NCBI RefSeq assembly: GCF_900112305.1
Contig: NZ_FOKT01000006.1
Location: 310,001 to 374,000 of the forward strand
Direction of reading: 5' to 3'
Length of the DNA stretch: 64,000 nucleotides
DNA from: Microbulbifer thermotolerans
GTDB taxonomy: Bacteria; Pseudomonadota; Gammaproteobacteria; Pseudomonadales; Cellvibrionaceae
Shown here one piece after another: positions 43,550 through 51,832 of the stretch. Within the stretch, counting starts at the first letter, position 1. Each line of letters opens with the position of its first letter. Both the position numbers and the translations under genes were made by a program. Below the pieces are notes generated by a model. The model saw nothing but the letters and a program-made list of their open reading frames with translations, made no database searches and had not been told where the DNA came from.

Positions 43550-43804
43550 TTCAGGGGCCACTGATGTCTTCACACGGGAGCTGCAGTGGACTTCGGGCGC
43601 TCAGTCCATGAGATGAGCGTTTCGTACATGTATGGGTATTTTCCTCGTGAGTAGGTTTCTATAGTTCTACAGGATATCGTCCTTCTTTATCCGACGATTT
43701 CGAAATGCCCGTTCCACTATCTGGCTTCAAATATCTTTAGCGGGAGAAGGCTGCGGAATCATAGGTGCCTTCGCTTCATCTTCCCACGTTGTGCCTTAGC
43801 CGTG

Positions 43805-43825
43805 CGCGCCCCATTTTGGGGCGCG
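43805..43825. repeat. Perfect hairpin in the gap after the GH50 gene
   Basis: CGCGCCCC-ATTTT-GGGGCGCG, 8-bp perfect stem. No T-tract follows, so it is not a textbook terminator, though it could stop or protect the GH50 transcript. Apart from this and the promoter at 43858, the 394-bp gap (43550-43943) shows no gene. Confidence 0.5.
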
Positions 43826-43857
43826 GTATTGCCTGTGCAGTTCCATGCATAAAGTGA

Positions 43858-43885
43858 TTGACGCCAATTGTTAACAATTTACAAT
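43858..43885 (+). promoter_or_regulatory. Promoter with AATTGTTAACAATT operator (anhydro-L-galactose operon)
   Basis: TTGACG (43858-43863), 16-bp spacer, TACAAT (43880-43885). A perfect 14-bp palindrome (43866-43879) fills the spacer. The design parallels the first locus but the operator is of the TTGT-N2-ACAA type. Confidence 0.65.
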
Positions 43886-43943
43886 AGGGGCGGTAAGACG
43901 CTTTTGCGGGACTGTATGCACAGTAAAGAAATTGGGTTCCACC

Positions 43944-45083
43944 ATGTTGACCGAAGTACAAGAACAGGCTCCCCGTCAGATGGCCCCCGGCACTATCGCG
44001 GCAACCAAGGTCGAGTATTACCAGATTCCGCTAGCCGAAGTGCTTTCAGATGCTCGTCACGGTGATCACACGCATTTCGAGCTGCTGGTGTTCCGGATAC
44101 GCTGCAGCGATGGCTTGGAAGGTGTGGGGTATACCTACACCGGCGGGCGCGGGGGGCGCGCTATTTATTCTCTGCTGAAGGATGATATTCAGCCCTTGCT
44201 GGAAGGCCGGGATTCCTCGGAGATTGCCGCCATCTGGGAAGATATCCAGTCACACCTGCATTATGTGGGGCGGGGAGGGCTTTTGAGCTTTGCAGTCTCT
44301 GCGGTGGATATCGCGTTATGGGATCTGCGCTGCAAGCGCCTCAATCTGCCGTTGTGGAAGGTGGCTGGCGGCGCTGGCAATACCACAAAGTGCTATGCCG
44401 GCGGTATTGATCTGAATTTCTCCGAGTCAAAGCTGCTTGACAACATCTCCGGCTATTTGTCCCGCGGCTTCAATGCGGTAAAGATCAAAGTGGGTAAGGA
44501 AGATTACCGCGAGGACGTGGCCCGGGTGGAGGCCGTGCGCCAATTGATCGGTGATGATGTCACTTTCATGGTGGATGCCAATTACTCAATGACGATTGAA
44601 CAGGCAGTGCGCTTTGGCCGAGCGGTTGATCACTGTGCTATCACCTGGTTTGAAGAGCCCACCATTCCCGATGACTATACTGGCTACGGCCGTATCGCTG
44701 ATGCCATTAACATTCCCCTGGCGATGGGTGAAAACCTGCACACTGTGCACGAGTTTACCTACGCCATTGCGCAGGCAAAACTCGGATTTCTTCAGCCGGA
44801 TGCTTCTAATATCGGTGGTGTAACCGGCTGGTTGAAAGTGGCGGAGTTGGCTTATGCGTACAACCTTCCGGTGTGCAGTCACGGTATGCACGAACTGCAC
44901 GTTTCCCTTATGGCGAGCCAGCCTCACGCGGGTTATCTGGAAGTTCACAGCTTCCCCATAGATGAATATACAACCCGCCCCATCGTGCTGGAAAACGGTC
45001 GCGCCCAGGCTTCCAATGAGCCAGGCACTGGCGTGACTTTCGATGAAACCCTGCTCAGACCGCATTTGGTCATGCACACTTGA
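43944..45083 (+). CDS. Enolase-superfamily protein, candidate 3,6-anhydro-L-galactonate cycloisomerase
   Basis: Predicted to convert anhydro-L-galactonate to 2-keto-3-deoxy-L-galactonate. 379 residues with a mandelate-racemase-type site: Lys180-x-Lys182, metal ligands Asp211, Glu237, Glu263 and His313 (C-S-H-G-M-H). ATG at 43944; an in-frame TTG four codons upstream is less likely. It is the first gene of the five-step set 43.9-48.4 kb. It is neither close to the DgoD-type copies (no K-x-K there) nor to the cycloisomerase candidate at 18732, consistent with the opposite stereochemistry of the agar sugar. A galactarate/talarate or fuconate dehydratase is the alternative. Confidence 0.78.
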   Translation: MLTEVQEQAPRQMAPGTIAATKVEYYQIPLAEVLSDARHGDHTHFELLVFRIRCSDGLEGVGYTYTGGRGGRAIYSLLKDDIQPLLEGRDSSEIAAIWEDIQSHLHYVGRGGLLSFAVSAVDIALWDLRCKRLNLPLWKVAGGAGNTTKCYAGGIDLNFSESKLLDNISGYLSRGFNAVKIKVGKEDYREDVARVEAVRQLIGDDVTFMVDANYSMTIEQAVRFGRAVDHCAITWFEEPTIPDDYTGYGRIADAINIPLAMGENLHTVHEFTYAIAQAKLGFLQPDASNIGGVTGWLKVAELAYAYNLPVCSHGMHELHVSLMASQPHAGYLEVHSFPIDEYTTRPIVLENGRAQASNEPGTGVTFDETLLRPHLVMHT

Positions 45084-45095
45084 TAGGTGGAGATA

Positions 45096-46127
45096 ATGCA
45101 AGCTCTAGCAGCTCAATACGTCGGTAACCGGTCTTTTGAAATACTTGAGGGACGTGTTGATGCGCCCTCGGCGGGTGAGGTGCGCCTGAGAGTCGGCTAT
45201 GTCGGTATCTGTGGTACCGATATGCACATCTACCATGGCCTTATGGATTACCGCGTGCAGCCGCCGCAAGTGGTGGGGCACGAGATGTCCGGTGTAGTGG
45301 ATGCGGTGGGTGCAGATGTTACCGGTTTTAGCGTCGGCGATCGGGTAGTGGTTCGTCCGCTGGATTACTGTGGAGACTGTCCGGCGTGCCGGGAAGGATA
45401 CAGTCACATCTGTCATAACCTGAAATTCATGGGGGTGGACTCTGAAGGCGCATTCCAGAGTTACTGGAACGTCAAAGCCAGAACGTTACACAAGCTGCCG
45501 GAGCATGTGTCCCTTAAACAGGGCGCTCTGATCGAGCCGCTGGCCGTGGCCTGTCACGATGTGTCGCGTGCCCGCTTAAAAGCCGGTGAGAAGGCAGTGA
45601 TTCTTGGTGGTGGACCCATTGGTCAGCTGATTGCGCAGGTGGCGATCGGCATCGGCGCCGAAGTCATGATATCCGAGCCGAGTCCGGAACGCAGAAGCTT
45701 CGCCACAAGTAACGGCGTGTTAGCGGTGAATCCCGTCGAGCAGGATTTAAAGTCTGCGGTAGACGAATGGACCGGCGGCAAAGGTGCCGATGTAGTATTC
45801 GAAGTTTCCGGTGTTCAACCCGCTGTGGACGTTATGACTGAAATTGCCGCTGTGCGCGGCCGTATCTGCATGGTGGCCATTCATTCGAGCAAGCCGCAGG
45901 TAGATGTGTTTAAGTTTTTTTGGCGCGAGCTGGAGCTGGTGGGCGCCCGAGTCTATGAAGCGGAGGACTTCGAGCGGGCGATTGATATGGTGGCGGACGG
46001 TAAGATCGACCTGGAGCCTTTTATCAGCAAGGTGGCGCAGCTGGATCAAATCGATAGTGCCTTCTCCAGCATGGATGGAAACCCCTCCGGTATGAAGGCT
46101 TTGGTGTCCTGTGGCGCCGATGGCTAA
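45096..46127 (+). CDS. Zinc-dependent alcohol dehydrogenase, candidate KDGal 5-dehydrogenase
   Basis: Medium-chain NAD-dependent alcohol dehydrogenase, 343 residues. Catalytic zinc site: Cys near residue 35 (G-I-C-G-T-D) and G-H-E; structural zinc: C-G-D-C-P-A-C-x7-C; cofactor loop G-G-G-P-I-G. ATG at 45096 follows AGGTGGAG; the stop of the enolase gene is 13 bp upstream. In known anhydro-L-galactose pathways 2-keto-3-deoxy-L-galactonate is oxidised at C5 and then reduced with inverted configuration to KDG. Together with the KduD next door this enzyme would supply the oxidation. Substrate assignment rests on that pairing. Confidence 0.85.
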   Translation: MQALAAQYVGNRSFEILEGRVDAPSAGEVRLRVGYVGICGTDMHIYHGLMDYRVQPPQVVGHEMSGVVDAVGADVTGFSVGDRVVVRPLDYCGDCPACREGYSHICHNLKFMGVDSEGAFQSYWNVKARTLHKLPEHVSLKQGALIEPLAVACHDVSRARLKAGEKAVILGGGPIGQLIAQVAIGIGAEVMISEPSPERRSFATSNGVLAVNPVEQDLKSAVDEWTGGKGADVVFEVSGVQPAVDVMTEIAAVRGRICMVAIHSSKPQVDVFKFFWRELELVGARVYEAEDFERAIDMVADGKIDLEPFISKVAQLDQIDSAFSSMDGNPSGMKALVSCGADG

Positions 46128-46164
46128 GTGAGTCAGTCAAATAATATTTTAAGGGGTGAAATTT

Positions 46165-46929
46165 ATGTTGGATCAATTCAGTCTTGAGGGAAAAAAAGCC
46201 TTGGTTACTGGGTGCAACCGAGGTATCGGTAAGGCGATGGCTGTTGCATTGGCGGAAGCTGGTGCCGACGTGATCGGTGTATCGGCCAACTTGAGCCTGA
46301 CTGAGTCTGAGGTGGCGAGTGAGGTAGCGGCTACTGGAAAACATTTTTTTCCCTATCAGTGCGATTTTTCCGACCGCAATTCTCTCTATGCATTTATCGA
46401 TAAAGTGAAAACGGAACATCCACGAATCGATATTCTCGTCAATAACGCCGGCACAATTTTGCGAGCCCCTGTCGTGGAGCACGGGGATGATTTGTGGGAT
46501 AAGGTGATTGAGGTCAATCTCAATGCCCAGTTTATCCTGAGCCGTGAAATCGGTAAGGAGATGGTTGGCCGGGGATCTGGAAAAATTATTTTTACAGCCT
46601 CTCTGCTGACTTTCCAGGGAGGAATTACAGTTCCTGGATACGCCGCCAGTAAAGGTGCCATTGGGCAGATTACAATGGCGCTGTCCAACGAGTGGGCCAG
46701 CAAAGGGGTGAACGTCAACGCGATAGCACCAGGCTATATTGCTACCGATAATACGCAGGCGCTGAGAGAAGATAGTGAGCGAGCGGCCAGTATCCTAGCG
46801 CGGATACCCCAGGGGCGCTGGGGGGTTCCGGAAGATTTTAAAGGCCCTGTGGTTTTCCTTGCATCCGAGGCTTCCAATTATATGAACGGTAGTATCCTTC
46901 TGGTGGATGGCGGTTGGATGGGGAGATAG
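46165..46929 (+). CDS. kduD: 2-dehydro-3-deoxy-D-gluconate 5-dehydrogenase (KduD)
   Basis: NAD(P)H-dependent SDR that reduces 2,5-diketo-3-deoxygluconate to 2-keto-3-deoxygluconate. 254 residues, strongly like E. coli KduD: F-S-L-E-G-K start, V-T-G-C-x-x-G-I-G, N-N-A-G, L-x-F-Q-G-G-I-x-V-P-x-Y-x-A-S-K, [14 protein letters not shown]-x-G-R-W-G, and V-D-G-G-W at the end. ATG at 46165 follows AAGGGG. Here it would complete the C5 epimerisation of L-KDGal to D-KDG begun by the alcohol dehydrogenase upstream. Pectin and alginate loci use the same enzyme, but nothing else of those pathways is in the window. Confidence 0.9.
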   Translation: MLDQFSLEGKKALVTGCNRGIGKAMAVALAEAGADVIGVSANLSLTESEVASEVAATGKHFFPYQCDFSDRNSLYAFIDKVKTEHPRIDILVNNAGTILRAPVVEHGDDLWDKVIEVNLNAQFILSREIGKEMVGRGSGKIIFTASLLTFQGGITVPGYAASKGAIGQITMALSNEWASKGVNVNAIAPGYIATDNTQALREDSERAASILARIPQGRWGVPEDFKGPVVFLASEASNYMNGSILLVDGGWMGR

Positions 46930-46933
46930 TCTG

Positions 46934-48382
46934 ATGGCGCTAAAAAACAATGTGAATTTTATCAACGGTGACTATGTTGCTTCCCACTCGGAAGGAATTA
47001 TTGAAGTGCTTAACCCCAGTACCGGAGAAGTTCTGGGGGCTATTCCCAAAGGGTGCGTAGAGGATGCGGAGGTGGCGCTCAATGCCGCAAAGCAAGCGCA
47101 AAAAGCCTGGGCGAAACGGACAGCCCGGGATCGCGCGGCGCTGCTGCGTAAATTTGCCGCGGCTATTCGGGCGGAAACAGAAATTCTTGCCGAGCTGCTG
47201 GTAAAAGAGCAGGGCAAATTAATTGGTGTTGCTCGCGACGAAGTCAATGCAACCGCCACTTTTATCGAGTATGCCTGCGACAATGCGTTGACACTGGAAG
47301 GAGATATTTTGCCTTCAGATAACGAAGGCGAAAAAATTTATATCCACAAAGTGCCGCGTGGTGTGGTGGTGGCAATTACAGCTTGGAATTTCCCCTTGGC
47401 ATTGGCTGGCCGCAAGATCGGTCCGGCGTTGATCACAGGCAATACCATTGTGGTGAAGCCCACCCAGGAAACGCCGCTTGCGACCATGGAGTTGGGGCGC
47501 ATTGCCAACGAAGTGGGGATTCCCGCTGGTGTTTTGAATATCGTCAATGGCGAGGGATCCGTGGTTGGTCAGGCGCTTTGCGAAAGCCCGCTTACCGCCA
47601 TGATTACAATGACCGGCAGTACTCGCGCAGGCCAGATTATCCATCAGGCCAGCGGCAAGCACATGATTCCGGTGATGCTGGAGCTTGGGGGTAAGGCGCC
47701 GTTTATCGTGATGGAGGACGCAGATCTGGACAAGGCAGTTGAGGCGGCGCTCTGGACTCGTTTTGCCAATTGCGGCCAGGTTTGTACTTGTGCTGAACGC
47801 CTGTACGTCCACGAAGACGTCTATGACGCTTTTATGGATAAGTTTGTGCCCAAAGTGAAAGCGCTGAAAGTCGGGAATCCGATGGATGCAAGCGTGCAGG
47901 TAGGCCCGAAGGTGAACGCCCGCGAAATTGAGCATATTCACGCGCTCGTGCAAAAGAGTATCGAGCAGGGGGCTGAGCTCGTCTGTGGTGGCAAGCGCGC
48001 ATCGGTGGAAGGCTTTGAGGGGGGCAACTGGTACGAGCCTACGGTTCTGACCAATGTTCGGCAGGATAATATTTTGGTGCACGAAGAAACCTTTGGCCCG
48101 GTCCTGCCCGTGGTGAAAATTTCCAGCATTGATCAGGCGATTGAGTATACCAATGACAGCGAGTACGGCCTTTCTGCCTATCTGTTCAGTGCGAATCTGA
48201 AGTATATACACCGTGCTATTGCCGAAATGGAAGTTGGGGAGGTATATGTGAACCGGGGTATCGGGGAGCAGCACCAGGGATTCCACAACGGGTGGAAGAA
48301 AAGTGGTATTGGTGGTGAGGACGGACGTTACGGCCTGGAACAGTACGTGGATAAGAAAACGATTTATTTCAATGAACTCTGA
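46934..48382 (+). CDS. AldA-like aldehyde dehydrogenase, candidate 3,6-anhydro-L-galactose dehydrogenase
   Basis: 482 residues with Asn152 (A-W-N-F-P), Glu250 (L-E-L-G-G-K-A-P) and Cys284 (G-Q-V-C-T-C-A-E), and the terminal G-I-G-G-E-D-G shared with E. coli AldA and with the protein at 29758. Predicted to oxidise anhydro-L-galactose released from agar, the first committed step; the cycloisomerase at 43944 then acts. It begins 4 bp after the kduD stop and is followed by a strong terminator, so it is the last gene of the operon. Lactaldehyde or glycolaldehyde oxidation is the alternative. Confidence 0.85.
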   Translation: MALKNNVNFINGDYVASHSEGIIEVLNPSTGEVLGAIPKGCVEDAEVALNAAKQAQKAWAKRTARDRAALLRKFAAAIRAETEILAELLVKEQGKLIGVARDEVNATATFIEYACDNALTLEGDILPSDNEGEKIYIHKVPRGVVVAITAWNFPLALAGRKIGPALITGNTIVVKPTQETPLATMELGRIANEVGIPAGVLNIVNGEGSVVGQALCESPLTAMITMTGSTRAGQIIHQASGKHMIPVMLELGGKAPFIVMEDADLDKAVEAALWTRFANCGQVCTCAERLYVHEDVYDAFMDKFVPKVKALKVGNPMDASVQVGPKVNAREIEHIHALVQKSIEQGAELVCGGKRASVEGFEGGNWYEPTVLTNVRQDNILVHEETFGPVLPVVKISSIDQAIEYTNDSEYGLSAYLFSANLKYIHRAIAEMEVGEVYVNRGIGEQHQGFHNGWKKSGIGGEDGRYGLEQYVDKKTIYFNEL

Positions 48383-48424
48383 CTGATCGACTCTTTTCTT
48401 TCATCTCATCAGGATGAATTTTTG

Positions 48425-48448
48425 CGGGGATTATTCCCCGTTTTTTTT
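48425..48448 (+). terminator. Rho-independent terminator after anhydro-L-galactose operon
   Basis: CGGGG (48425-48429), ATTATT loop, CCCCG (48436-48440), then eight T. The rest of the 381-bp gap up to 48763 holds no gene that I can support. Confidence 0.88.
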
Positions 48449-48714
48449 GCCTGCGAAAGTGCTTCTGAGGCGTCAACGCGCGTGTTTCAGCCGGTTTCGG
48501 GGCACACTATCTACTTGGCTCTCTTGGCCAAGAAGTATCGTTGTTTTCAGGGAGTGAAAGCATTGCAGGTGCCCTGTCTAGTCGCCGTCGTTTTTCTTCC
48601 AGGTACGGAGTGCCCCTAATGCTCTCGGCTAAGAGAATCAGGGGGTTCCCAAGTGGGCAGGGGGTAATGCGCCCAAATTGTGTGTCTTGCGATACAGGGC
48701 TGGGTCAGACGGAT

Positions 48715-48735
48715 AGCCCGGCAATCGGCCGGGCT
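48715..48735 (-). repeat. Hairpin downstream of third gntR
   Basis: AGCCCGGC-AATCG-GCCGGGCT, 8-bp perfect stem 29 bp past the gntR stop on the minus strand. It lacks a T-tract; possible terminator or end-protecting structure. Confidence 0.45.
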
Positions 48736-48763
48736 CTAGGCTGTCGTTATTAAGAGGCTTATG

Positions 48764-49372
48764 CTATTTGATGTTGGCGCGCAGCGCCGTGGTGGCCACA
48801 TTGATCTTGTTGGCCTTAAGTGCGTCGAGAATCGCACGGTGCTCGTCAACGCAATCTTTGGGGTCGGAAATGCGCTTGTAGTTCATGCGCATACGTAACA
48901 CGATCGGATACCAAAGGTTGACCAGCTCATCACCGCCAGCGGCGCGGATCAGGTACATATGAAAATCGATATCTGCCTTGGTGACTTCGTGGAATTCCTG
49001 CGCGTCGAAGGCATCTTGCAGCCGCTCAAGAATGTCTTCCAGTTCGGCAAAATCCATTTCGGTCAATTTGCCTTTTAGGTTTCGTATTGCGTGTACCTCG
49101 ATTCTGCGGCGGATGTCGATCATCAATTCCTGCATCGAGGGGTCCAGCACGCTGTTGACTGAGACTCCGCAATTGTTCTTCGCTACCAACAGGCCTTCCT
49201 TGGTAAGCTGCAACAATACGTCGCGCACCGGCCCCCGGGAAACGCCGAATCGGTTGGCGAGCTGTTGTTCATTCAGTTTGGTATTGGGAGCAAGTTTGCC
49301 CGAAATGATATCGGAGCGCAGTTGATCCGCGATCTGTTCGCGGACGGGAATAATCTTATTGGCCTCACGCAT
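48764..49372 (-). CDS. GntR-family regulator, FCD subgroup (third, unlike the tandem pair)
   Basis: Transcription regulator of about 202 residues. Winged helix near residues 10-75 (R-E-Q-I-A-D-Q-L-R-S-D-I-I-S-G-K-L-A-P, F-G-V-S-R-G-P-V-R-D-V-L-L-Q-L) and FCD domain with D-I-D-F-H and C-terminal D-E-H. The recognition helix differs from the pair at 23-24.7 kb (S-R-G-P-V-R-D rather than S-R-V-V-I-R-D), so it should read another operator. TTGT-N2-ACAA, a normal FadR/GntR site, recurs at the promoters of this locus and fits. ATG at 49372; an in-frame GTG 16 codons upstream is possible. It is divergent from dgoK. Confidence 0.9.
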   Translation of the reverse strand: MREANKIIPVREQIADQLRSDIISGKLAPNTKLNEQQLANRFGVSRGPVRDVLLQLTKEGLLVAKNNCGVSVNSVLDPSMQELMIDIRRRIEVHAIRNLKGKLTEMDFAELEDILERLQDAFDAQEFHEVTKADIDFHMYLIRAAGGDELVNLWYPIVLRMRMNYKRISDPKDCVDEHRAILDALKANKINVATTALRANIK

Positions 49373-49480
49373 ATTCGTATCTGCTGACCAGTTAATCTTG
49401 GGGTGGGAGCGTATCGCCACCGCGGTATTTCGTCGAAAGACCCCTAGTGGGGTATGCCGGGATTTCTAGTCCCAGACCAC

Positions 49481-49499
49481 TTTGTAACAAATTTACAAA
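49481..49499. promoter_or_regulatory. TTTGTAA-N5-TTACAAA palindrome upstream of third gntR
   Basis: 7+5+7 inverted repeat in the divergent gntR/dgoK region, containing TTGT...ACAA halves at wider spacing than the other sites. It probably serves autoregulation. Confidence 0.45.
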
Positions 49500-49558
49500 T
49501 TTTATCAAACTGCAGATAGCGCTGCAGGGAATAGGTATAATCCCACTCAAAATGTTAA

Positions 49559-49568
49559 ATGTCTACAA
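49559..49568. promoter_or_regulatory. ATGTCTACAA, candidate operator upstream of dgoK
   Basis: Matches the TTGT-N2-ACAA pattern at 7 of its 8 fixed positions, 122 bp before the second dgoK. Confidence 0.35.
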
Positions 49569-49690
49569 TTTGTGGGTGTTTGCAGAGTTTTCGTACAGGG
49601 GGGCGCAGTCCCGGCCTGATCTAAGCGCAAAAATGAACCGCGGTAGTCGTTTGTCCGTGCAGGAGGGAATACCGGAGTGGGGAATAATCA

Positions 49691-50605
49691 ATGAGTGAAA
49701 TTCTGGTTTGTGACTGGGGAACCAGCAGTTTTCGCCTGATGCGGCTGAGCGCCGAGGGGGAGATTGTTGGGCAGATTGCCTCTCAAGCGGGAATAAAATC
49801 CCTGCAAAATAAAGAAATCGAGGCCTACTTGCTCGATCAATGCCATCAGTTGGATGAGTCTGGAGCACTGCCGGTCATTTTGTGCGGGATGGTGGGCTCC
49901 GGTATCGGCTGGTATGAGGTGCCCTATGTGGATTGCCCGGTATCGATCGCTTCCCTGGCAGGGGCAATTCAGTCCATGCCGTCCGGGGCCGTGAACGCCT
50001 ATTGTGTGCCGGGGGTAAAAAAATTGACCGGCGCGGAGGCCGACGTTATGCGGGGGGAAGAAACCCAGGCAATCGGGTGGTTGAGCGGTGCCAGCGAGGC
50101 CGAATGGGCGCAGAGCCTGCTCTGTCTGCCGGGTACCCACAGCAAGTGGATGTCAGTGGTGGACGGAGCGATTCGGGATTTCAGTACAGCTTTCACCGGT
50201 GAACTCTATTCCTTATTAAAGGAGCACAGTGTGCTGGTGCAGGGAGAGCAAGAGGATAGTGCGGCGGCCTTTGACACAGGGCTCGAGGACAGCCGCTCGG
50301 GCACCGCTCTGATTCATCAATTGTTCAACAGCCGCAGCCGGGCGGTGTTGGGCGTTTTGGATTCTGCCCACAGTGCCAGCTACCTTTCCGGGCTGCTGCT
50401 GGGCTGTGAAGTGCGGGCTATGGCAGAGAAGCTGAGCGCGGGGGCGGAGGGCAAATCACTGGTTCATCTTATTTGCGGTGATCATTTGGCGAAGCCGTAT
50501 TGCCGCGCCCTGGCGTTTTATGGCATGGATTGCCGCCACTACTCCGGCGATACCTATTCCGCCCGCGGACTGCTGGCTATCGCCAGAGCGAGTGTATTGG
50601 TATAG
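49691..50605 (+). CDS. dgoK: 2-dehydro-3-deoxygalactonokinase (second copy)
   Basis: 304 residues, shorter than the first copy but with the same signatures: V-C-D-W-G-T-S-S-F-R phosphate loop, C-G-M-V-G-S-G-I-G-W, A-D-V-M-R-G-E-E-T-Q, P-G-T-H-S-K-W and T-G-E-L-Y-S-L-L. Phosphorylates 2-keto-3-deoxygalactonate, and perhaps 2-keto-3-deoxygluconate if the L-anhydrogalactose route ends in KDG. ATG at 49691 after a GGAGTGGGGAA stretch. It is separated from the aldolase gene at 36661 but shares the operator type. Confidence 0.92.
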   Translation: MSEILVCDWGTSSFRLMRLSAEGEIVGQIASQAGIKSLQNKEIEAYLLDQCHQLDESGALPVILCGMVGSGIGWYEVPYVDCPVSIASLAGAIQSMPSGAVNAYCVPGVKKLTGAEADVMRGEETQAIGWLSGASEAEWAQSLLCLPGTHSKWMSVVDGAIRDFSTAFTGELYSLLKEHSVLVQGEQEDSAAAFDTGLEDSRSGTALIHQLFNSRSRAVLGVLDSAHSASYLSGLLLGCEVRAMAEKLSAGAEGKSLVHLICGDHLAKPYCRALAFYGMDCRHYSGDTYSARGLLAIARASVLV

Positions 50606-50690
50606 CGCGTTCTGATGGTGGCCCCCGGCAATCGCTAATGGATACATGCCGGGAGCGTGCAAACATGCGCCCGCAGCCGCGGCGGTGGTA

Positions 50691-51581
50691 TCAGCCCGGG
50701 TAGAATTTCTCTTCCATGCCTCTGGTGTCGGTTGCGTAAATAAAGAGGTGGCCGGCCTGCGGTTGTCGGCGCAGGGCGTCGGCGTCTAGCCCGAATTTGG
50801 CGGTGTTTACAAACAGTAGATTGCGTTCCGGGCCGCCAAAGCCGACGCAGGTAGCCTGCTGAACCGGTAGGTGGATTTCTCCAGCCACGCTGCCGTCCGG
50901 GGCGTAGCGAACCACCTTGCCATTGCCCCACTGCGCATTCCAGACATGTCCCTCTATATCCACGGTGGAGCCATCCGCGTGCACACCCTCCTCGGTAGTG
51001 GCGAACAGGCGGCGGTTGCTTAGCTGGCCCGACTCCGGGGCAAAATCAAATGCGTATATCGCGTAGCGGGGAGAGTCCGCAAAATACATGGTACGGCTGT
51101 CTGGAGACCAGCCGAGCCCATTGCTGATACGGATGTCGTCCAGGTGCTCGGTGACATTGCCATCGGTATCCAGGCAATAGAGTTTCCCGCGCTGCGCCGG
51201 ATCTTCTGCCCACAAATCCGGCGTATCGATCAGAGATCCGACCCAAAATCGCCCCTGGCGGTCCATGCGGCCGTCGTTCAAGCGTACTTTGAGGTTTTGC
51301 GGCAGCCGGAAGATCCATTCCAGAGCCTGTGTTTCTGGCTGAAAACGGGCGATGCCGCTTTGAAACGCACACAGCAGCCAGTCACTGTTTTCGATAAAGG
51401 CAAATGAGCAGAGGTTTTCCGCAGTAGGGAATACTTCCTTGCGGCCATTTTCAGGAAAATAGCGGATTAGTTGATTGTTTGGCATGTCTGTCCAGTAGAT
51501 GGCCTGGTGCTCAGAATGCCACAGCGTGCTCTCCCCCAGTCCGCAGGCGGTGGGTAGGGTGTCGATCAGTTCGAACTGCAT
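50691..51581 (-). CDS. SMP-30/gluconolactonase-family sugar lactonase (cytoplasmic)
   Basis: 296-residue six-bladed propeller lactonase: metal Glu in C-G-L-G-E-S-T-L-W-H, R-L-N-D-G-R-M-D, I-S-N-G-L-G-W-S-P-D and H-A-D-G-S-T-V-D-I-E-G (Asn and Asp metal ligands). It has no signal peptide, unlike the copy at 13036. ATG at 51581 follows TAGGAG. Likely opens galactono-lactone in the agar-type locus. It is the last accessory gene before the core block and has a TTGTTGACAT operator-like site 21 bp upstream. Confidence 0.87.
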   Translation of the reverse strand: MQFELIDTLPTACGLGESTLWHSEHQAIYWTDMPNNQLIRYFPENGRKEVFPTAENLCSFAFIENSDWLLCAFQSGIARFQPETQALEWIFRLPQNLKVRLNDGRMDRQGRFWVGSLIDTPDLWAEDPAQRGKLYCLDTDGNVTEHLDDIRISNGLGWSPDSRTMYFADSPRYAIYAFDFAPESGQLSNRRLFATTEEGVHADGSTVDIEGHVWNAQWGNGKVVRYAPDGSVAGEIHLPVQQATCVGFGGPERNLLFVNTAKFGLDADALRRQPQAGHLFIYATDTRGMEEKFYPG

Positions 51582-51602
51582 TTGCGCTCCTATTTTTGTT
51601 AA

Positions 51603-51612
51603 TTGTTGACAT
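51603..51612. promoter_or_regulatory. TTGTTGACAT, candidate operator upstream of lactonase
   Basis: Matches TTGTTAACAA at 8 of 10, just upstream of the minus-strand lactonase start, inside a T-rich stretch. Confidence 0.35.
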
Positions 51613-51832
51613 TATGCCGGGTGGAAGGCGGGCGGGGAAGCGTATAGGGTTGATCATGCGCGGAGCGGCCTGTGGGATCGGTAGTAGCATGTGGCGCAGG
51701 GCCTGGCGCCTCAAACGGCTGGCGTCGTTGGACAGGCATTTCCCATAATTTTGCCGGCGGCGGTACACCCAGTCCCTTTTGCGCGCTCGGCGTCACTTAT
51801 TAGGTGCCGTCGAGCGTGTTATTGGCGGAACA

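Noticed and set aside
43805-43825. Rho-independent terminator after GH50
   Set aside because: The stem is perfect but no T-tract follows; listed only as a hairpin.
46165-46929. Pectin or alginate degradation locus
   Set aside because: KduD alone suggests it, but there is no KduI, polysaccharide lyase or uronate gene nearby; GH50 and anhydrogalactose-type enzymes surround it.
48383-48763. Short plus-strand frames downstream of the aldehyde dehydrogenase
   Set aside because: They begin inside a terminator, lack ribosome binding sites and resemble no family.
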